From Cryptomeria japonica (taxonomy: Eukaryota > Streptophyta > Pinopsida > Cupressales > Cupressaceae), in assembly GCF_030272615.1 (NCBI RefSeq), contig NC_081406.1:187780391-187844390 (forward strand): 64,000 bases of DNA, given 5' to 3'. The notes under the pieces are model-generated. The model was given only the letters and a program-made list of their open reading frames with translations, was not told the origin of the DNA and ran no database searches. This document shows positions 1-11,290 of the stretch, piece after piece (positions within the stretch are counted from its first letter, which is position 1; every line of letters starts with the position of its first letter). The position numbers and the translations under genes were made by a program.

Positions 1-340
1 AGGTAGGAAATAGGTGTGGGTAGGTAGGAGAAATAATATAATATTCCACATGAGGTGGATCACCCACCGAAGGTGGAATTATCACTCCACAATAAGTGGA
101 TATGATAGTGTAATAACAAGATCAACACCATAAGAGGTGGAATTTCTCCTACACACACTATCCCAATGAGGCACAAACACCCAAGTGTCTCATATCCAAA
201 CTACTATGTAATGCATTATCCTAAGTAAACTTAAGTAAGTGTAATAATATCCATGATGAATAATTATTTACACCAACAATGACAAACAACACAATGAGGA
301 TGATCAATTAGTTGCATATCATGTAAATTTGCATTTAGTT
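1..340. other. AT-rich spacer, no gene seen
   Basis: No open frame with recognisable content. The first 170 bases repeat a short GGTGG-containing word (around 55, 70, 100 and 136), sometimes next to its complement CCACC, so short hairpins are possible. I cannot assign it to a known element. Confidence 0.5.
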
Positions 341-600
341 GCATATCATTATCATACATCTCATTTTCAAGATACATCTCACATCATATCATTATCATAC
401 GTCTCATTTTCAAGATACATCTCACATCATATCATTATCATACATCTCATTTTCAAGATACATCTCACATCATATAATTATCATACATCTCATTTTCAAG
501 ATACATCTCACATCATATCATTATCATACATCTCATTTTCAAGATACATCTCACATCATATTATTCTCATACATCTCATTTTCAAGACACATCTCACAAA
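341..600. repeat. 43-bp tandem array, six copies
   Basis: The word TCATTTTCAAG begins at 361, 404, 447, 490, 533 and 576, which is an exact 43-base period. Copies differ by one or two bases, and the last has more changes. Because 43 is not a multiple of 3, the two apparent overlapping ORFs here translate the same repeat in rotating frames and are not genes. The array is AT-rich minisatellite DNA. Confidence 0.93.
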
Positions 601-2790
601 TCAGTCATCACAACAAACATATCATTATATCATTGCATCTTCATCCTCAACCATCATCAATCAATATCAAATCAAAAGCATTTATCTAGGAATCACATCA
701 TCATCATAAAAACATCATACCAATGCATAAATCATCATCCATAAACACATCACATGTGGATTGGAAAATCGGTGTCATATATAATTATAATAGGCTAGCA
801 TATCATGTTAGGATAGTTCTTTTACTAATCCCTTCATCTTATCATCATATACATGTTATTTTAATTCATACTTATTAATATCATGCATGTTTAGGATTGC
901 ATTTATGTTAGATTGATCAAGCATCTCTCATTCTCATGATTATCATCCCTAAGTCACTTTGCTCAGTGATCTAAGAGCAAAGGCATTGGCTTGAGGGGCC
1001 TTGTGAGATAGAGAACAATGGAACATCCCTTGGGAAGTTGAGTTATTCCATATAACTCCATAACTTGCACCAAGAGTCCCATTGGTGTGTGTACTAGTCC
1101 TGAATTCATATTTTCTGTTTCATCAGACACTTTTCCCGCACATAGTTATGTCAAAAGTTTATTCACTCTTCCTTAGAGAGTATGCATTCATTGGTTATTA
1201 CAAAGAGATAATAGAAAGTTTTATAAGGAAGATGATTGAAAGAACGAGGATTGTCAACATAGTCTACATACATATTAGCCTGCAATGTTGTCAAGTAGCT
1301 TAGAGTAGCCTTCAAAATAAATAATCCCAGAATACTGAGACCACTATCAAAGTCACAGATACAATCATGCACAGTCATAAGATACAGTGAGGTTAAGACT
1401 ACATAATATGCAAAAAAGGGGTTTGTGCCATCATAAAAGAATAGTGAGTGTTCAAATTTCCATCACAGTCATATCACTATCAAAAAGGGCCTAAAGCAGT
1501 GATTGCAATACCTAGTTTGTCAAAAGTGCCATATATGTTTAACAAGGAGCACACAAAGGTTCAATATGATCAACAAAAGAAATTTGTATTAAATATCAGA
1601 CATAATGAATCAGAGAGTCTCTTCATTCTCAGTCCTTGGCACACAAGTTGATAGTCATTATATGTACAGAGATAACTTAGAGGAGAATGACCTTAGTAGC
1701 CAAATGAAGTGGTTATAGTCAAAAGACTATCTTCACAATCATGAGCAGATTCTCGAGGATAATGCAACCCATGCAAGTGCATGGAGAGATCAAGGTTTTG
1801 AACAATCTTTTAAAGGTATCATAGATCAAACATGGCTGATATGTTGACATTCTTCGAGGACAATCCTAGAGCCTCTAAAAACAATGAAATACAATGATTC
1901 TACTCATTGTGAAACATAGAACTTGTATAAATACTTTTTGATGCGGGAGAACCAGTCTAGTTCTTACGGGCTGGGCAGTTTTCAATGGAATTGCTTGAGA
2001 TCGTGGAATTTCTTCATGATTGGGAGTTTAGCGTTGTGGTTTTGGGTTACTCCCTTGTGTTCATTGTCTTTGTCATGTTCGAGATTCATGGCATTTGGAT
2101 TTAATCCCGATGAGTTATTGATTCCAATATTGGCTTGGTTGATATGTTCTTACTGGTTATTCTGGTAGTGTGTTGAGAAAAGTTGTATTGGGTTGCAGTT
2201 GATCTTCGTGACTTGTGGATCATGGATTTATATTTCTTGTGTTGTGTCCAATTTTCCAAGAGGACCGCGCATTGTCTTATGCATTTTGGAAGTTGTTCTT
2301 AGTGATTTGAGCTGACATGTTACTGTTGCACGTTTCATAAATCGGTTGGTCTTTAGGCTGACTTGATTAAGTTGTTATTATTTGTGGATGATATAAATGG
2401 AGGTTTGCAAATCATTTGAGAGGACGGAAGACATAAGTTAGAAGATCGAAACAGAGTTTAGAGATTGAGCGAAGATGTAGATTTGGCAAGATTCCAATCC
2501 GGTGGACTGAGGTCGGAAGGCTAAGGTTTAGATTAGGGTAGAACCGATAGACTGTTTCCAGAGGCCGATCTGATATGTGGATGATCTGCGGATCTTATGA
2601 TTGTGTTGTAAACATTATTTGTATCCTGGACTACAATCCAGCATGTGGCATGTGTAATTATTCAAGCTGTCATAAGAATTGTTCATATTGTTTAGCAGTT
2701 ATGTTTTTTGTGTCGTTACCAGTTGTTCTTTTTGTTATTTCTGGCATTGTATTATCGGTTACCGGTATATTTTGCATGGTGTTTGTGTTA
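601..2790. other. Unassigned spacer, possibly non-coding retrotransposon interior
   Basis: No ORF shows a protein family I recognise; the longest is about 80 codons. Words such as CACTATCAAA and CAGTCACAG recur here and again in 4140-5300, on the other side of the solo LTR. The two stretches may therefore be one older non-coding element split by that LTR. A TATAAATA string at about 1927 could be a relic promoter. From 1920 the composition turns G/T-rich. Confidence 0.4.
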
Positions 2791-2795
2791 GGTTG

Positions 2796-4075
2796 TGTAG
2801 CGTCCTAAAATTGTGACACTTGCAATTTCGACTGCATTTGGGTCTTCACGATGGCGGCGCAACGTTGAACCTGAATGGAGACCCCGAAACCTGTTTACGA
2901 CACTAAAAACTGCATTTTTCTGCACCCTGGCCTGATCCTCCTTGCACCCTGTTGTCCCGGGAGGTGGGACCATGGCGCCCAGCGCCCTGGTCCTTCAGGA
3001 CTAGGGCACCCAGCGCCCTGGTCCCCCAGGACCATGGCGCCCAGCGCCCTGGTCCCTGGCCCTATTTTGGGCCCAGTCTCTTATGGGGCTTCGGGTCTTT
3101 AAGTTTGCAAATTGGAAAATAATGTTTCCTGGTTGGCCTAAGGTCGGGAAAATCAGTCTATCAGCCCTAATTGACAAGTATATAAACTACATTTCCTCTC
3201 CCATTTGAGGAGGTCGAAAAAGAGGAAGACATATGCGAGCAAGAGGCGAAAGCGATATTCAAACATTCAAACATTCAAGCATTCAAGCATTCAAGCATTC
3301 CTTCAAACAATTGAGCATTCTAAGTATCCATTCAAGGCTAGGTGTTGCATTCAAGACAAGGATTCAACCATTGAAGAGGAGATCACATACAACATACAAC
3401 ATACTACATACATTACACCTTCGCATGTAAGAATACAAACATTCTTACAACAAGGTATCAGTACTTGCTTACATTACAAACATTTACATTTACAACATTC
3501 TCATTTCTTGGTTAATTCCAAAACTGGGGTTTGACCTAAAGGCAAACCCCTCATCCCTAACCCCCCAATCGTCCTCTCTTTTCTGTGTGTAGGTTGCAAG
3601 TACGCGGCTGTAATTGAAGATCTGGAATCCTTGTGCAAAGACGAACAGATCCCCCTTCATTTTGCGGATTTTTCGGAGGACCGTGTGCACGCCGGGCGCC
3701 ATCGTCCCGTCAACTTTCGCTCAAATTTGCAGAACAACACTGTCTCGACATTTTACTGCTAATTCCAGGTCCGCAGCTTCATCCCATATCCCTATCTCTG
3801 TTTATAAGCGAATCTTTCCTACTTTACATGCATTCCTAGTTCAATCTTTCTATCTACATTCTTTACAAAAGAGGGTATCCTTGATGTCACAACCCTTGAA
3901 ACTCATTTAGAATCCAATCTTGCATTGTGTGGGATTGGATCTTGTGGGTTTCAACCCCTCTTTTGAATGTAAAGACTCTCCTAAGTGAAAACCATCAACC
4001 CTAGTGACTCTCGCTTCTCTCTCCTTGGAGTTGGGGGAGGGGAGAACGACTAGGGTTCGATTTTTCCGCTTTACA
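2796..4075 (+). mobile_element. Solo LTR, family A (Ty3/gypsy, Tat-like)
   Basis: The unit starts TGTAGCGTCC, ends CCGCTTTACA and is flanked by the perfect 5-bp duplication GGTTG (2791-2795 and 4076-4080). It is 1,280 bp long and matches, in opposite orientation, the LTRs at 9174-10387, 15780-17001 and 59039-60298. No internal region is attached, so this is a solo LTR left by LTR-LTR recombination. It carries a GC-rich 31-bp tandem repeat (2967-3059), an 8-bp CATTCAAG repeat (about 3257-3300) and a 30-base GGAC...GTCC hairpin (3678-3707). ORFs inside it are not genes. Confidence 0.95.
2967..3059 (+). repeat. 31-bp GC-rich tandem repeat within the LTR, three units
   Basis: GGAC starts at 2967, 2998 and 3029, a period of 31. 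Each unit contains a CCCAGCGCCCTGGTCC core. It is strikingly GC-rich in an otherwise AT-rich window. The LTR at 59039 also shows three units, while the two LTRs of element A show two, so copy number varies within the family. Confidence 0.9.
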
Positions 4076-4080
4076 GGTTG

Positions 4081-6710
4081 CAAGGATGGTCTATCCTTCA
4101 TTGGGTCTCCCTACCTTGACTGCATCACTTTTGGTAATAAACAGTCTTCATGATTTTAGCAGGAGGTGTTCACTATCAAATAGACTTAGAGAAGTCAGTT
4201 GAGAACCTTATCATGTGATGTTTAGAGTCAACTATCAAGCATATGGATGAGTAGAAAGTAGGAATAACTCACTGTCCTAAAAGTAACAAGTGTTAATATA
4301 GTCACAGTATGAAAATAGAGGCATCATGACTGTGAGACAGTACACAAGGCACATAAAACGAAAATGTAACGGTGTCTCATTCAACATCACATCAAATATT
4401 AAAATCAGACTATGAAATGGTGGAGGAGGATAGTAGTCTTATTTTCTCATAAATAATATAATCCAAAGCACTTGCAAGGCTAGACAAAGAGGAGTCATGA
4501 AGAATCTTAAGGTTGATTTCACTATCAAAATATGAATGTCAAGGTCTTAAGGGTCTACAATAGTGAACTCAGTATGAGGACAATCATGGCATGTTTTGAA
4601 AAGAATTTGATTTCAGTTAGGTTAATGGTAATCCAAAAACCATATCACAGAGTTTGTATAGTCTTCCTGATAGACATCAAAACACCATGGACAAGTCTAC
4701 AATAGTGATATAAGATAGTCACAAATCCTAAAAGTGTAGCCTTATTCATAGTCAAGGAGCAATGACAGTATGGTAAAGAACAAAGATAATAGAAAACACT
4801 AGAAGACATCATCCAAAGTTTGATGATAAGGGCATATAAAGCATTATCATAGCTAGTGAAGTGTTCATGAAAAGAGAATACAAGAAGAATGATCAAGAGT
4901 ACAATCATGAGCTTAAGGTCCTTGAAAAAAATTAAATCTTCAAACAACAAATACAATAATATTAGAGATACAATGAACATGGTCCTTAATCTCATAGTGA
5001 TAGCAAGTACAGTCAACCTTGACTTGAAATCTTCTTGAAGAATACAGTCACAGTGAAATCATGAATCATCCTTTGTTCAGATAGGGCAAAGTCAAGAGCA
5101 GTGATGAGGATGTTATAAAAGGTGATAGTCTCATAAAATCCTTTCAAGGTTTCAAACTCACAGGAGAATCATTGTCTGCTAAACATGTACCCCACTATAG
5201 ATGGCAATCAACATATTATAAATTACCATTTATATAAAGAGGATGTCGCAAGTCCAAAATTATGAATCATAGTTGAGGAAATGACTGATACAAGCAGTCA
5301 ATGACAATCTTTAGTTTGATAGTGAACAAGGAGTAGAAGATAATAGAGATAAAATGTCATTTTGATGTCTTTTGCAACTGAATACCTTATTCACAATCTT
5401 TAAAAAATACATACATAAAGAATTCAAGTCTGTCAATAATAAGAGTATATGGTCATCAAAGCAAGTTTACAAAGATAGTGGCATCAAATTTGAATTTCAA
5501 GTTCAAATTTGTCATAAATGCAAGATGTAATCATCAAAGTGAGCAATACTTGAAATTTAAAATTCAAACTCATCATTGAGGTATTCATTTTTTTCAAATT
5601 TCAAAATGAGTCAAGCGGTTGGCCAAATGTAAATTCCACCATTTGAGGAGCTTTTTAAGGATAAATGTGCAGTCCTACTCTTGATTTAAAGCCTTCAAGT
5701 TGTGAGTCATCAACCAAGGGGCTGTTTGGAGGTCAAATCAACTCAAAGTTTTCAGTTTTGTCCCTGATTTTGGGGAAATGTCAAGTCAGCTCGCCCAACA
5801 CAAACTAATTTTCAAATTCATGATTAGTCAGTCACCCAATTTCAAGGAAGGAGCAACCAACACACTCAACAAGCTAGCCGAGTCAACAAGTCAAAGGGAG
5901 CCAATATTTTGAAATTCAAATTTTAGGAACAACTTTATCAAAAAGACATTTTCTCATTCATTTGAATCAATTCTTTTGTTTCTCTATGTAATCGACAGTG
6001 TATTGAGCATTGTAACTCTGAATTTATAAAAAATTTCTTAGTTCTTCTCTAATATCTCTTTGCAATCAGTTGTGTTACATCTTGTAACCTACTTTTGAAT
6101 GGAAATTAGAGTTGTAACTACACTTTGTATGAACCTTTGTTCCATAAATCAATAAAGAGTCTTGTTGCTCCCACTTATTTACTTGTCTTTTCATGGTGTT
6201 CATATGTTCATTCTAAAAATTCATTGAGATTTACTTTAATCCTTTGATTTCTTTCACGTGTATGCAATGTTAGACAAATATACTTGATAAGATCAGGGCA
6301 TGTGTTGTGTTAGATTTGTTTTTTCAGTTAAATGTTATTGTATAGTCATTTCCATCTTTCATGAAAACTGAAAATAAAGACCTTCATATGTATTGTTTAT
6401 GATTATCCTGGGAGGTGATAAGTTGTAAAAGCAGTCAATCAGTTGAGTCTTTTATGATTAATCATTTTAGAGAGCGAGAAACAAAACATTTTGGTGCATT
6501 GTCATTTGAGTAGATTAGATTTTCATTTCCAAAGCATTTCTTCTACCCTTTTCTTGTCAATAATTATTAGTTTTAGAAGATTTCAAAAGGGAACCAACCC
6601 TCTTTGGAGGTCTACTTCCACAATAGGGTAACCACAACATGGAGGTAGTCCCATGTGTCACAAGTTAGCTGAGTCTAGGCTTAGCTAGGGTGCAGACCTT
6701 AGTGATAACA
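4081..6710. other. AT-rich spacer, no gene seen
   Basis: No recognisable coding sequence. 4140-5300 shares short words with 1163-1950. Around 5950-6190 the sequence resembles a transcript end, with AATAAAGAG at about 6150 after a T-rich stretch. Near 6500 ACATTTTGGTGC could be a degenerate LTR/primer-binding-site junction, but I found no partner LTR, so I do not call an element. Confidence 0.4.
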
Positions 6711-6860
6711 ATTACCATTGCCTCAAATGTAAAATATAATCAAAATATAAGTTTTCAATGAATAACCTATGTAATATGGAACATTAATGAAAGCCACTTA
6801 ATATCTATGTAAGTCTATAGCATTCCTATTCCAAAAACTAACTCCCATGGTTTAGACTTA
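6711..6860 (+). repeat. Dispersed repeat, copy 1 of 2
   Basis: About 150 bases, from the ATTACCATTGCCTCAAAT region to TTTAGACTTA, are strongly similar to 32261-32422 in the same orientation. The shared core includes TAACCTATGTAATAT and CACTTAATATCTATGTAAG. There is no coding potential. It is an unclassified interspersed repeat or a fragment of a larger one. Confidence 0.8.
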
Positions 6861-8489
6861 AGGCAATATTTCTTTCATATCACTAACCCTTGTCCACATA
6901 AAGAGCCATATCATTAACAAGCTTGGATAGCGATATTCATCATAATAATTTATTTAAACTCATTTACGATATCATTCATAACTCAAAAGTTATTGCAAAT
7001 GAGAAAATTATCTACCCTTGACATAGGGTACTATTGGTAAAGATATCAACACATTTATGAATATTCTAATGGAAGCAAGTTATGGTTTCCAATGTATGAA
7101 CTATCATAATCCACCCCTGCATATATTTTAATCTCTTAACCTAAACCTAAACATTCCATGGTTTTAATACACAAAGGAAGACTTTATTATATATTTATTG
7201 GTTGAGAAATGTCTTCCCACTAAAGATGCATGCAAATGCTAAGGCATAGACAGGGTTTGTGAATTACTGATGATATTATTCCACTATGTAATATTTTCAT
7301 CCTATTAGTAGAACAAAACTGTTTAATCCCATAACAAATGCATAACATGGTAATACCCATCCTTACGAAATCTAATAAATTCTCTAATGCATGGAATGAT
7401 TTCAATGGAATTGAGGGTTATGGCACATTGGGATTTTCTATAGGACAAACATGCATCCAGATATTTTTAGAATCTCTAAAGATTGATAAATTTATTTGTT
7501 TCTCAGTCTCTTATCTATAATTTGTGTCCTTGACTGTAACTGTCACGCAATAGGTAGTCCTTCTTATCCTTCTCATAATACAGTGTACCACAATTTATTT
7601 CCGCCACATGTTTGCATTTATTGCCTTGTTTAATTGCTCAGAATGCCAAAAATTGATCTACTCCCATTCTCTCATTGTGCATTCCCATAATAATCCTCTT
7701 TCAAAATCTTATTACCTCCATGTGGCTGCAATTATCTCCCCTCTTAAATTGGTTCAATTTCATCTTCTCATTATTTTTCTCTAACGAAAAAATCCCTCAA
7801 CTTTCATTGCCTTGTGTGGGAAATATACATATACATACCTTTACCCTTCCTTACGTAGGAAAAGAAGCTTAGAGTATAAGTCTAAAAAGTTCTAAATCTA
7901 AAAAGTAGACTAAATTTTCCTATCCTTTATTAAAACTTTCTTTTCTTTATGAAACTGTAAAATGAATTTTATATTTATATTTATATTTTCTTAAATATAT
8001 TAGAAAAGGCTTAAAGTAATTTCTAATAATATACTTAGATAGAGTTTCTATTTTATTTACGATTTTTTTTAGTAGTTTTAGAAATTTCTTGTTTTTACTT
8101 TATAAAACTATCGTTATAAAGTGACCATGTAATATGCATGTTATCCTTATTTCTCTACTTTCTTATTTTCATATAAACAAAGATTTCTTTCTTTTTTTAT
8201 TATTCATTTTATATTTAAATAAGATGATAATTTTGTTTTTTTAAATATTAATATAAAAAACATTTAATTTATAAATAAATTATTAGATAATTTTTAAAAT
8301 AAAATATGTAAATATTAATATCATAAGATATCTTTTAATAAAATAAAAAATTCCAATATTGATAATAAAATAAGAATTTTTAAACAATAATTTAGTTCAT
8401 TAATAATATATTGATAAAAATTGGTAAAGAGTTATATTTTAATTACAATTTGATGTTCATAGATAACACAATCGTTGAAGGCAAACGAC
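6861..8489. other. Very AT-rich spacer
   Basis: No supported gene. From about 7880 to 8410 the sequence is almost entirely A/T with long T and A runs, as in matrix-attachment-like or old decayed repeat DNA. Two open frames near 7338 and 7675 (about 60 codons) show no family resemblance. Confidence 0.5.
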
Positions 8490-9173
8490 TATGTCAATGC
8501 ACAAGAGATTGGAGTTGCAACCCAGAGATTTCTGAGATTTCTGAGATTTCAGGCAGAATGGCCGGCCAAGATTCTATGCGAATCCAAGCTACTGGTCATG
8601 GACGAAACCTAAGTGGGCCTAGGAGGATCAGAACAGAGTGTCGGGGTTTGTTGCAGATGATAGGTCAAATGGAAAATGGCGAAAGGATTTTCAAAGACCC
8701 AGAAACGCTCGCCAAGATAGTTACAACAATCGCAACATTGGTCATGAAGGTGCAAAAACTGATTGGCAGAAGGTTCAAGAAAAGGAATGGAGGTCGAAGA
8801 AGATTCCCAAATCAGGGCCCATGGAAAAGGTAAAACCTAAACCGGTGGAATCCCAGAAGTTATCTTTCTTCCTGGACTGCAAAAGTTGGAATGATTCGGT
8901 TGCTTTCTTTAGAGAGAGGGGTTTTTTTTTTCTGAAATGCTTTGGGGATTGGCTGACTGTGTGTTGTGTCAAGAAATGGCGTAAGGAGAAGTGGTCATTT
9001 AAAGTTGAGATTAAGACAATGCCAAATGTTTTTTTTCTAATCATCATAGAAAATAGTAAAGATAAGAACTAGGTACTAAATAACGAACCTTTTTTCATGG
9101 GGGGCAGAGGGTTGTATATCTGGGATTGGGAACCAAATTTCAATCCTATCAAGGTCCCTTTGGAAGAAGTTCC
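8490..9173 (+). mobile_element. L1-type LINE, 5' part (continues at 17002)
   Basis: This is the 5' portion of a plant L1 LINE interrupted by element A. The reading frame entering the insertion at 9173 resumes in frame at 17002, after one copy of the 5-bp duplication GTTCC (9169-9173 and 17002-17006). The 5' boundary is approximate, because I found no LINE-level duplication. A GAGATTTCT word is repeated three times at about 8525-8550, just before the likely ORF1 start. Confidence 0.85.
8558..9173 (+). pseudogene. LINE ORF1 (DUF4283-like, gag-like), N-terminal half
   Basis: In plant L1 elements ORF1 encodes an RNA-binding chaperone with a DUF4283 domain and a CCHC knuckle. A plausible start is the ATG at 8558, but that frame must shift to join the frame that carries the conserved part (8638 onward). 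The DUF4283-like block SWNDSVAFFRERGFFFLK appears at about 8890-8940 after a hydrophilic K/R-rich linker. A TAG at 9070 interrupts the frame. The following words GLYIWDWEPNFNP are typical of the end of DUF4283 and run into the element A insertion. It is a pseudogene: stop, frameshift and insertion. The similar fragment at 34607-35085 supports the family call. Confidence 0.8.
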
Positions 9174-10387
9174 TGTAAAGCGGAAAATCAAACCCTAGGT
9201 GTTCCCCCACTCCATGGAGAGAGAAAGGAGGTCACTAGGATTGATGGTTTTCACTTAGGAGAGACTTTACATTCAAAAGAGGGACTGAAACCCACAAGAT
9301 CCAATCCCACACAATGCAAGACTGGATTCTAAATGAGTTTCAAGGGTTGAGACATCAAGGATACCCTCTTTTGTAAAGAATGTAGATAGAAGGATTGAAC
9401 TAGGAGTGTATGTAAAAGTAAGAAAGATTCACTTGTAGACGGAGATAGGAACACGGGATGAAGCTACGGACCTGAAATTAGCAGTAAAATGTCAAGACGA
9501 TGTTGTCCTGCAAATTTGAGCGAAAGTTGACGGGACGATGGCGCCCGAAGTGCACACAGTCCTCCGAAAAATCCGCGAAACGAAGGGGGATCTGTTCGTC
9601 TGTGCACAAGGATTCCAGATCTTCAATTACAGCCGCGTACCTGCAACCTACACACAGAAAAGAGAGGACGATTGGGGGGTTAGGGATTAGGGGTTTGCCT
9701 TTAGGTCAAACCCCGATTTTGGAATTAACCAAGAAATGAGAATGTTGTAAATGTAAATGTTTGTAATGTAAACAAGTACTGATACCTTGTTGTAAGAATG
9801 TTTGTATTCTTACATGCAAAGGTGTAATGAATGTTGTATTTTGTATGTTGTAGGTGATCTCCTCTTCAATGGTTGAATCCTTATCTTGAATGCAACACCT
9901 GGCCTTGAATGGAGACCTAGAATGCTCAATTGCTTGAAGGAATGCTTGAATGCTTGAATGTTTGAATGTTTGAATATCGCTTCCGCCTCTTGCTACTACC
10001 ACCCTCTTTTTGGGAGGGGAAATGTAGTTTATATACTTGTCAATTAGGGTTAGGAGACTGATTTTTCCAACCTTAGGCTGACCTAGAAGCATTATTTTCC
10101 GAATTGCAAACTTAAAGACCCGATGCCCAACAAGAGACCGGGCCCAAAATAGGGTCAAGGACCAGGGCATTGGGCGCCATGGTCCTAAAGGACCAGGGCG
10201 TTGGGCGCCATGGTCCCACCTCCCGAGAAAGCAGGGTGCAAGGAGGATCAGGCCAAGGTGCAGAAAGATGCAGTTTTTGATGTCATAAACAGGTTTCGAG
10301 GTCTCCATTCAGGTTCAACGTTGCGCCGCCATCGTGAAGACCCAAATGTAGTCGAAATTGCAAGTGTCGCAATTTTAGGATGCTACA
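9174..10387 (-). mobile_element. 3' LTR of element A
   Basis: 1,214 bp, beginning TGTAAAGCGG and ending GATGCTACA on the + strand (sense strand TGTAGCATCC to CCGCTTTACA). It is bordered outside by GTTCC and inside by the polypurine tract. It carries two units of the 31-bp GC-rich repeat, the CATTCAAG-type 8-bp repeat in reverse complement, and the 30-base hairpin at 9533-9562. Confidence 0.95.
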
Positions 10388-10402
10388 TTTAGCCCCCACT
10401 TT
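10388..10402 (-). promoter_or_regulatory. Polypurine tract of element A
   Basis: The minus strand reads AAAGTGGGGGCTAAA immediately before the 3' LTR. This is the expected position and composition of the RNase H-resistant primer for plus-strand DNA synthesis. Confidence 0.85.
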
Positions 10403-11290
10403 AGCGAGAGTATAAGCGTACGCCCATACTTCCGGTAAAGTACAAGGAAACAACATTGAAAGACTTTCACCACGTCAAGGAGGCAAGATACACCAAGCCT
10501 TCAGTGGACTAAGGATCTTACGATTTCGATTGATAAAGTAAAAGGGAAGATCACGAGGGAGAACCATGACTGTCAGTAGTAAGGTTCCCTCACTATGAGT
10601 CATGCAAAAAAATATCAAAAAAATTTCAAGGCAAAGCTAAATTTGCCAAGAAATTTTCAAGTATCTTGAAGAGATATGAACGGGGTGTATGCCCCCCTAC
10701 GTTAAAGCGATCGCACACGCCTCATCGGGGGTGATTGCTTTAAGGTAGTGATACATTTAGGAAATGAGAAGGGAAAGGAGCATGTTATCACAAGGATTTA
10801 GCCCCCAAGTGTGAGATAAGCCCAAGGATAATAGACACAAAACACAAAGCACAAGGTGACTTCGCTTTCCTCGGGGTCAGTATGATGTATGATAATTCAT
10901 GTATATCATATGTATGTATGAATAATTGTTCTTCATTCCCCAATCAAGGAAGGTCACCTAGAAGAAGGGAACACATGTGTCTTTTGAGTCAACATGAGAG
11001 AGACCAAAAGAGATCTCAATGCTTTGCATCGTCCTCAAGTAGACAACACTAAGGACAACAAATAGAAGAATGAGAATAACACATAGAAGAAGTAACAAAA
11101 GAGATCAAGAGAGGAGGAGAGAGTCTGCTATGCTAATGAACTAGTCTAGCACGTCATCTACCCCCCAATCTTGCTGATCAATATTTCGGGAAGGCAGGAA
11201 ACACGCTAGAGGAGGAACATCCAACACAACAGATGGAGCTATCACAAGATCCAAACAAGGGCTATGTTCATGTTCCAAGCCACGTTGTTC
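10403..11290 (-). other. Non-coding 3' interior of element A
   Basis: About 0.9 kb between the end of the protease-like ORF and the polypurine tract, with no recognisable coding sequence. In an autonomous element, polymerase would lie between protease and 3' LTR and need about 2.5 kb or more. This gap is therefore where RT, RNase H and integrase are missing. Confidence 0.7.

Noticed and set aside
341-600. CRISPR array
   Set aside because: The 43-bp units are directly adjacent with no unique spacers, and the context is plant nuclear DNA.
1923-2808. Small membrane-protein genes (81- and 77-codon frames rich in Cys, Trp, Val and Phe)
   Set aside because: G/T-rich composition explains the residues; no start context, conservation or family evidence.
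9706-10308. 200-codon ORF in the 3' LTR of element A, with similar ORFs in the other family-A LTRs
   Set aside because: It lies wholly within an LTR, differs in frame and length between copies and contains the minisatellites; not protein-coding.
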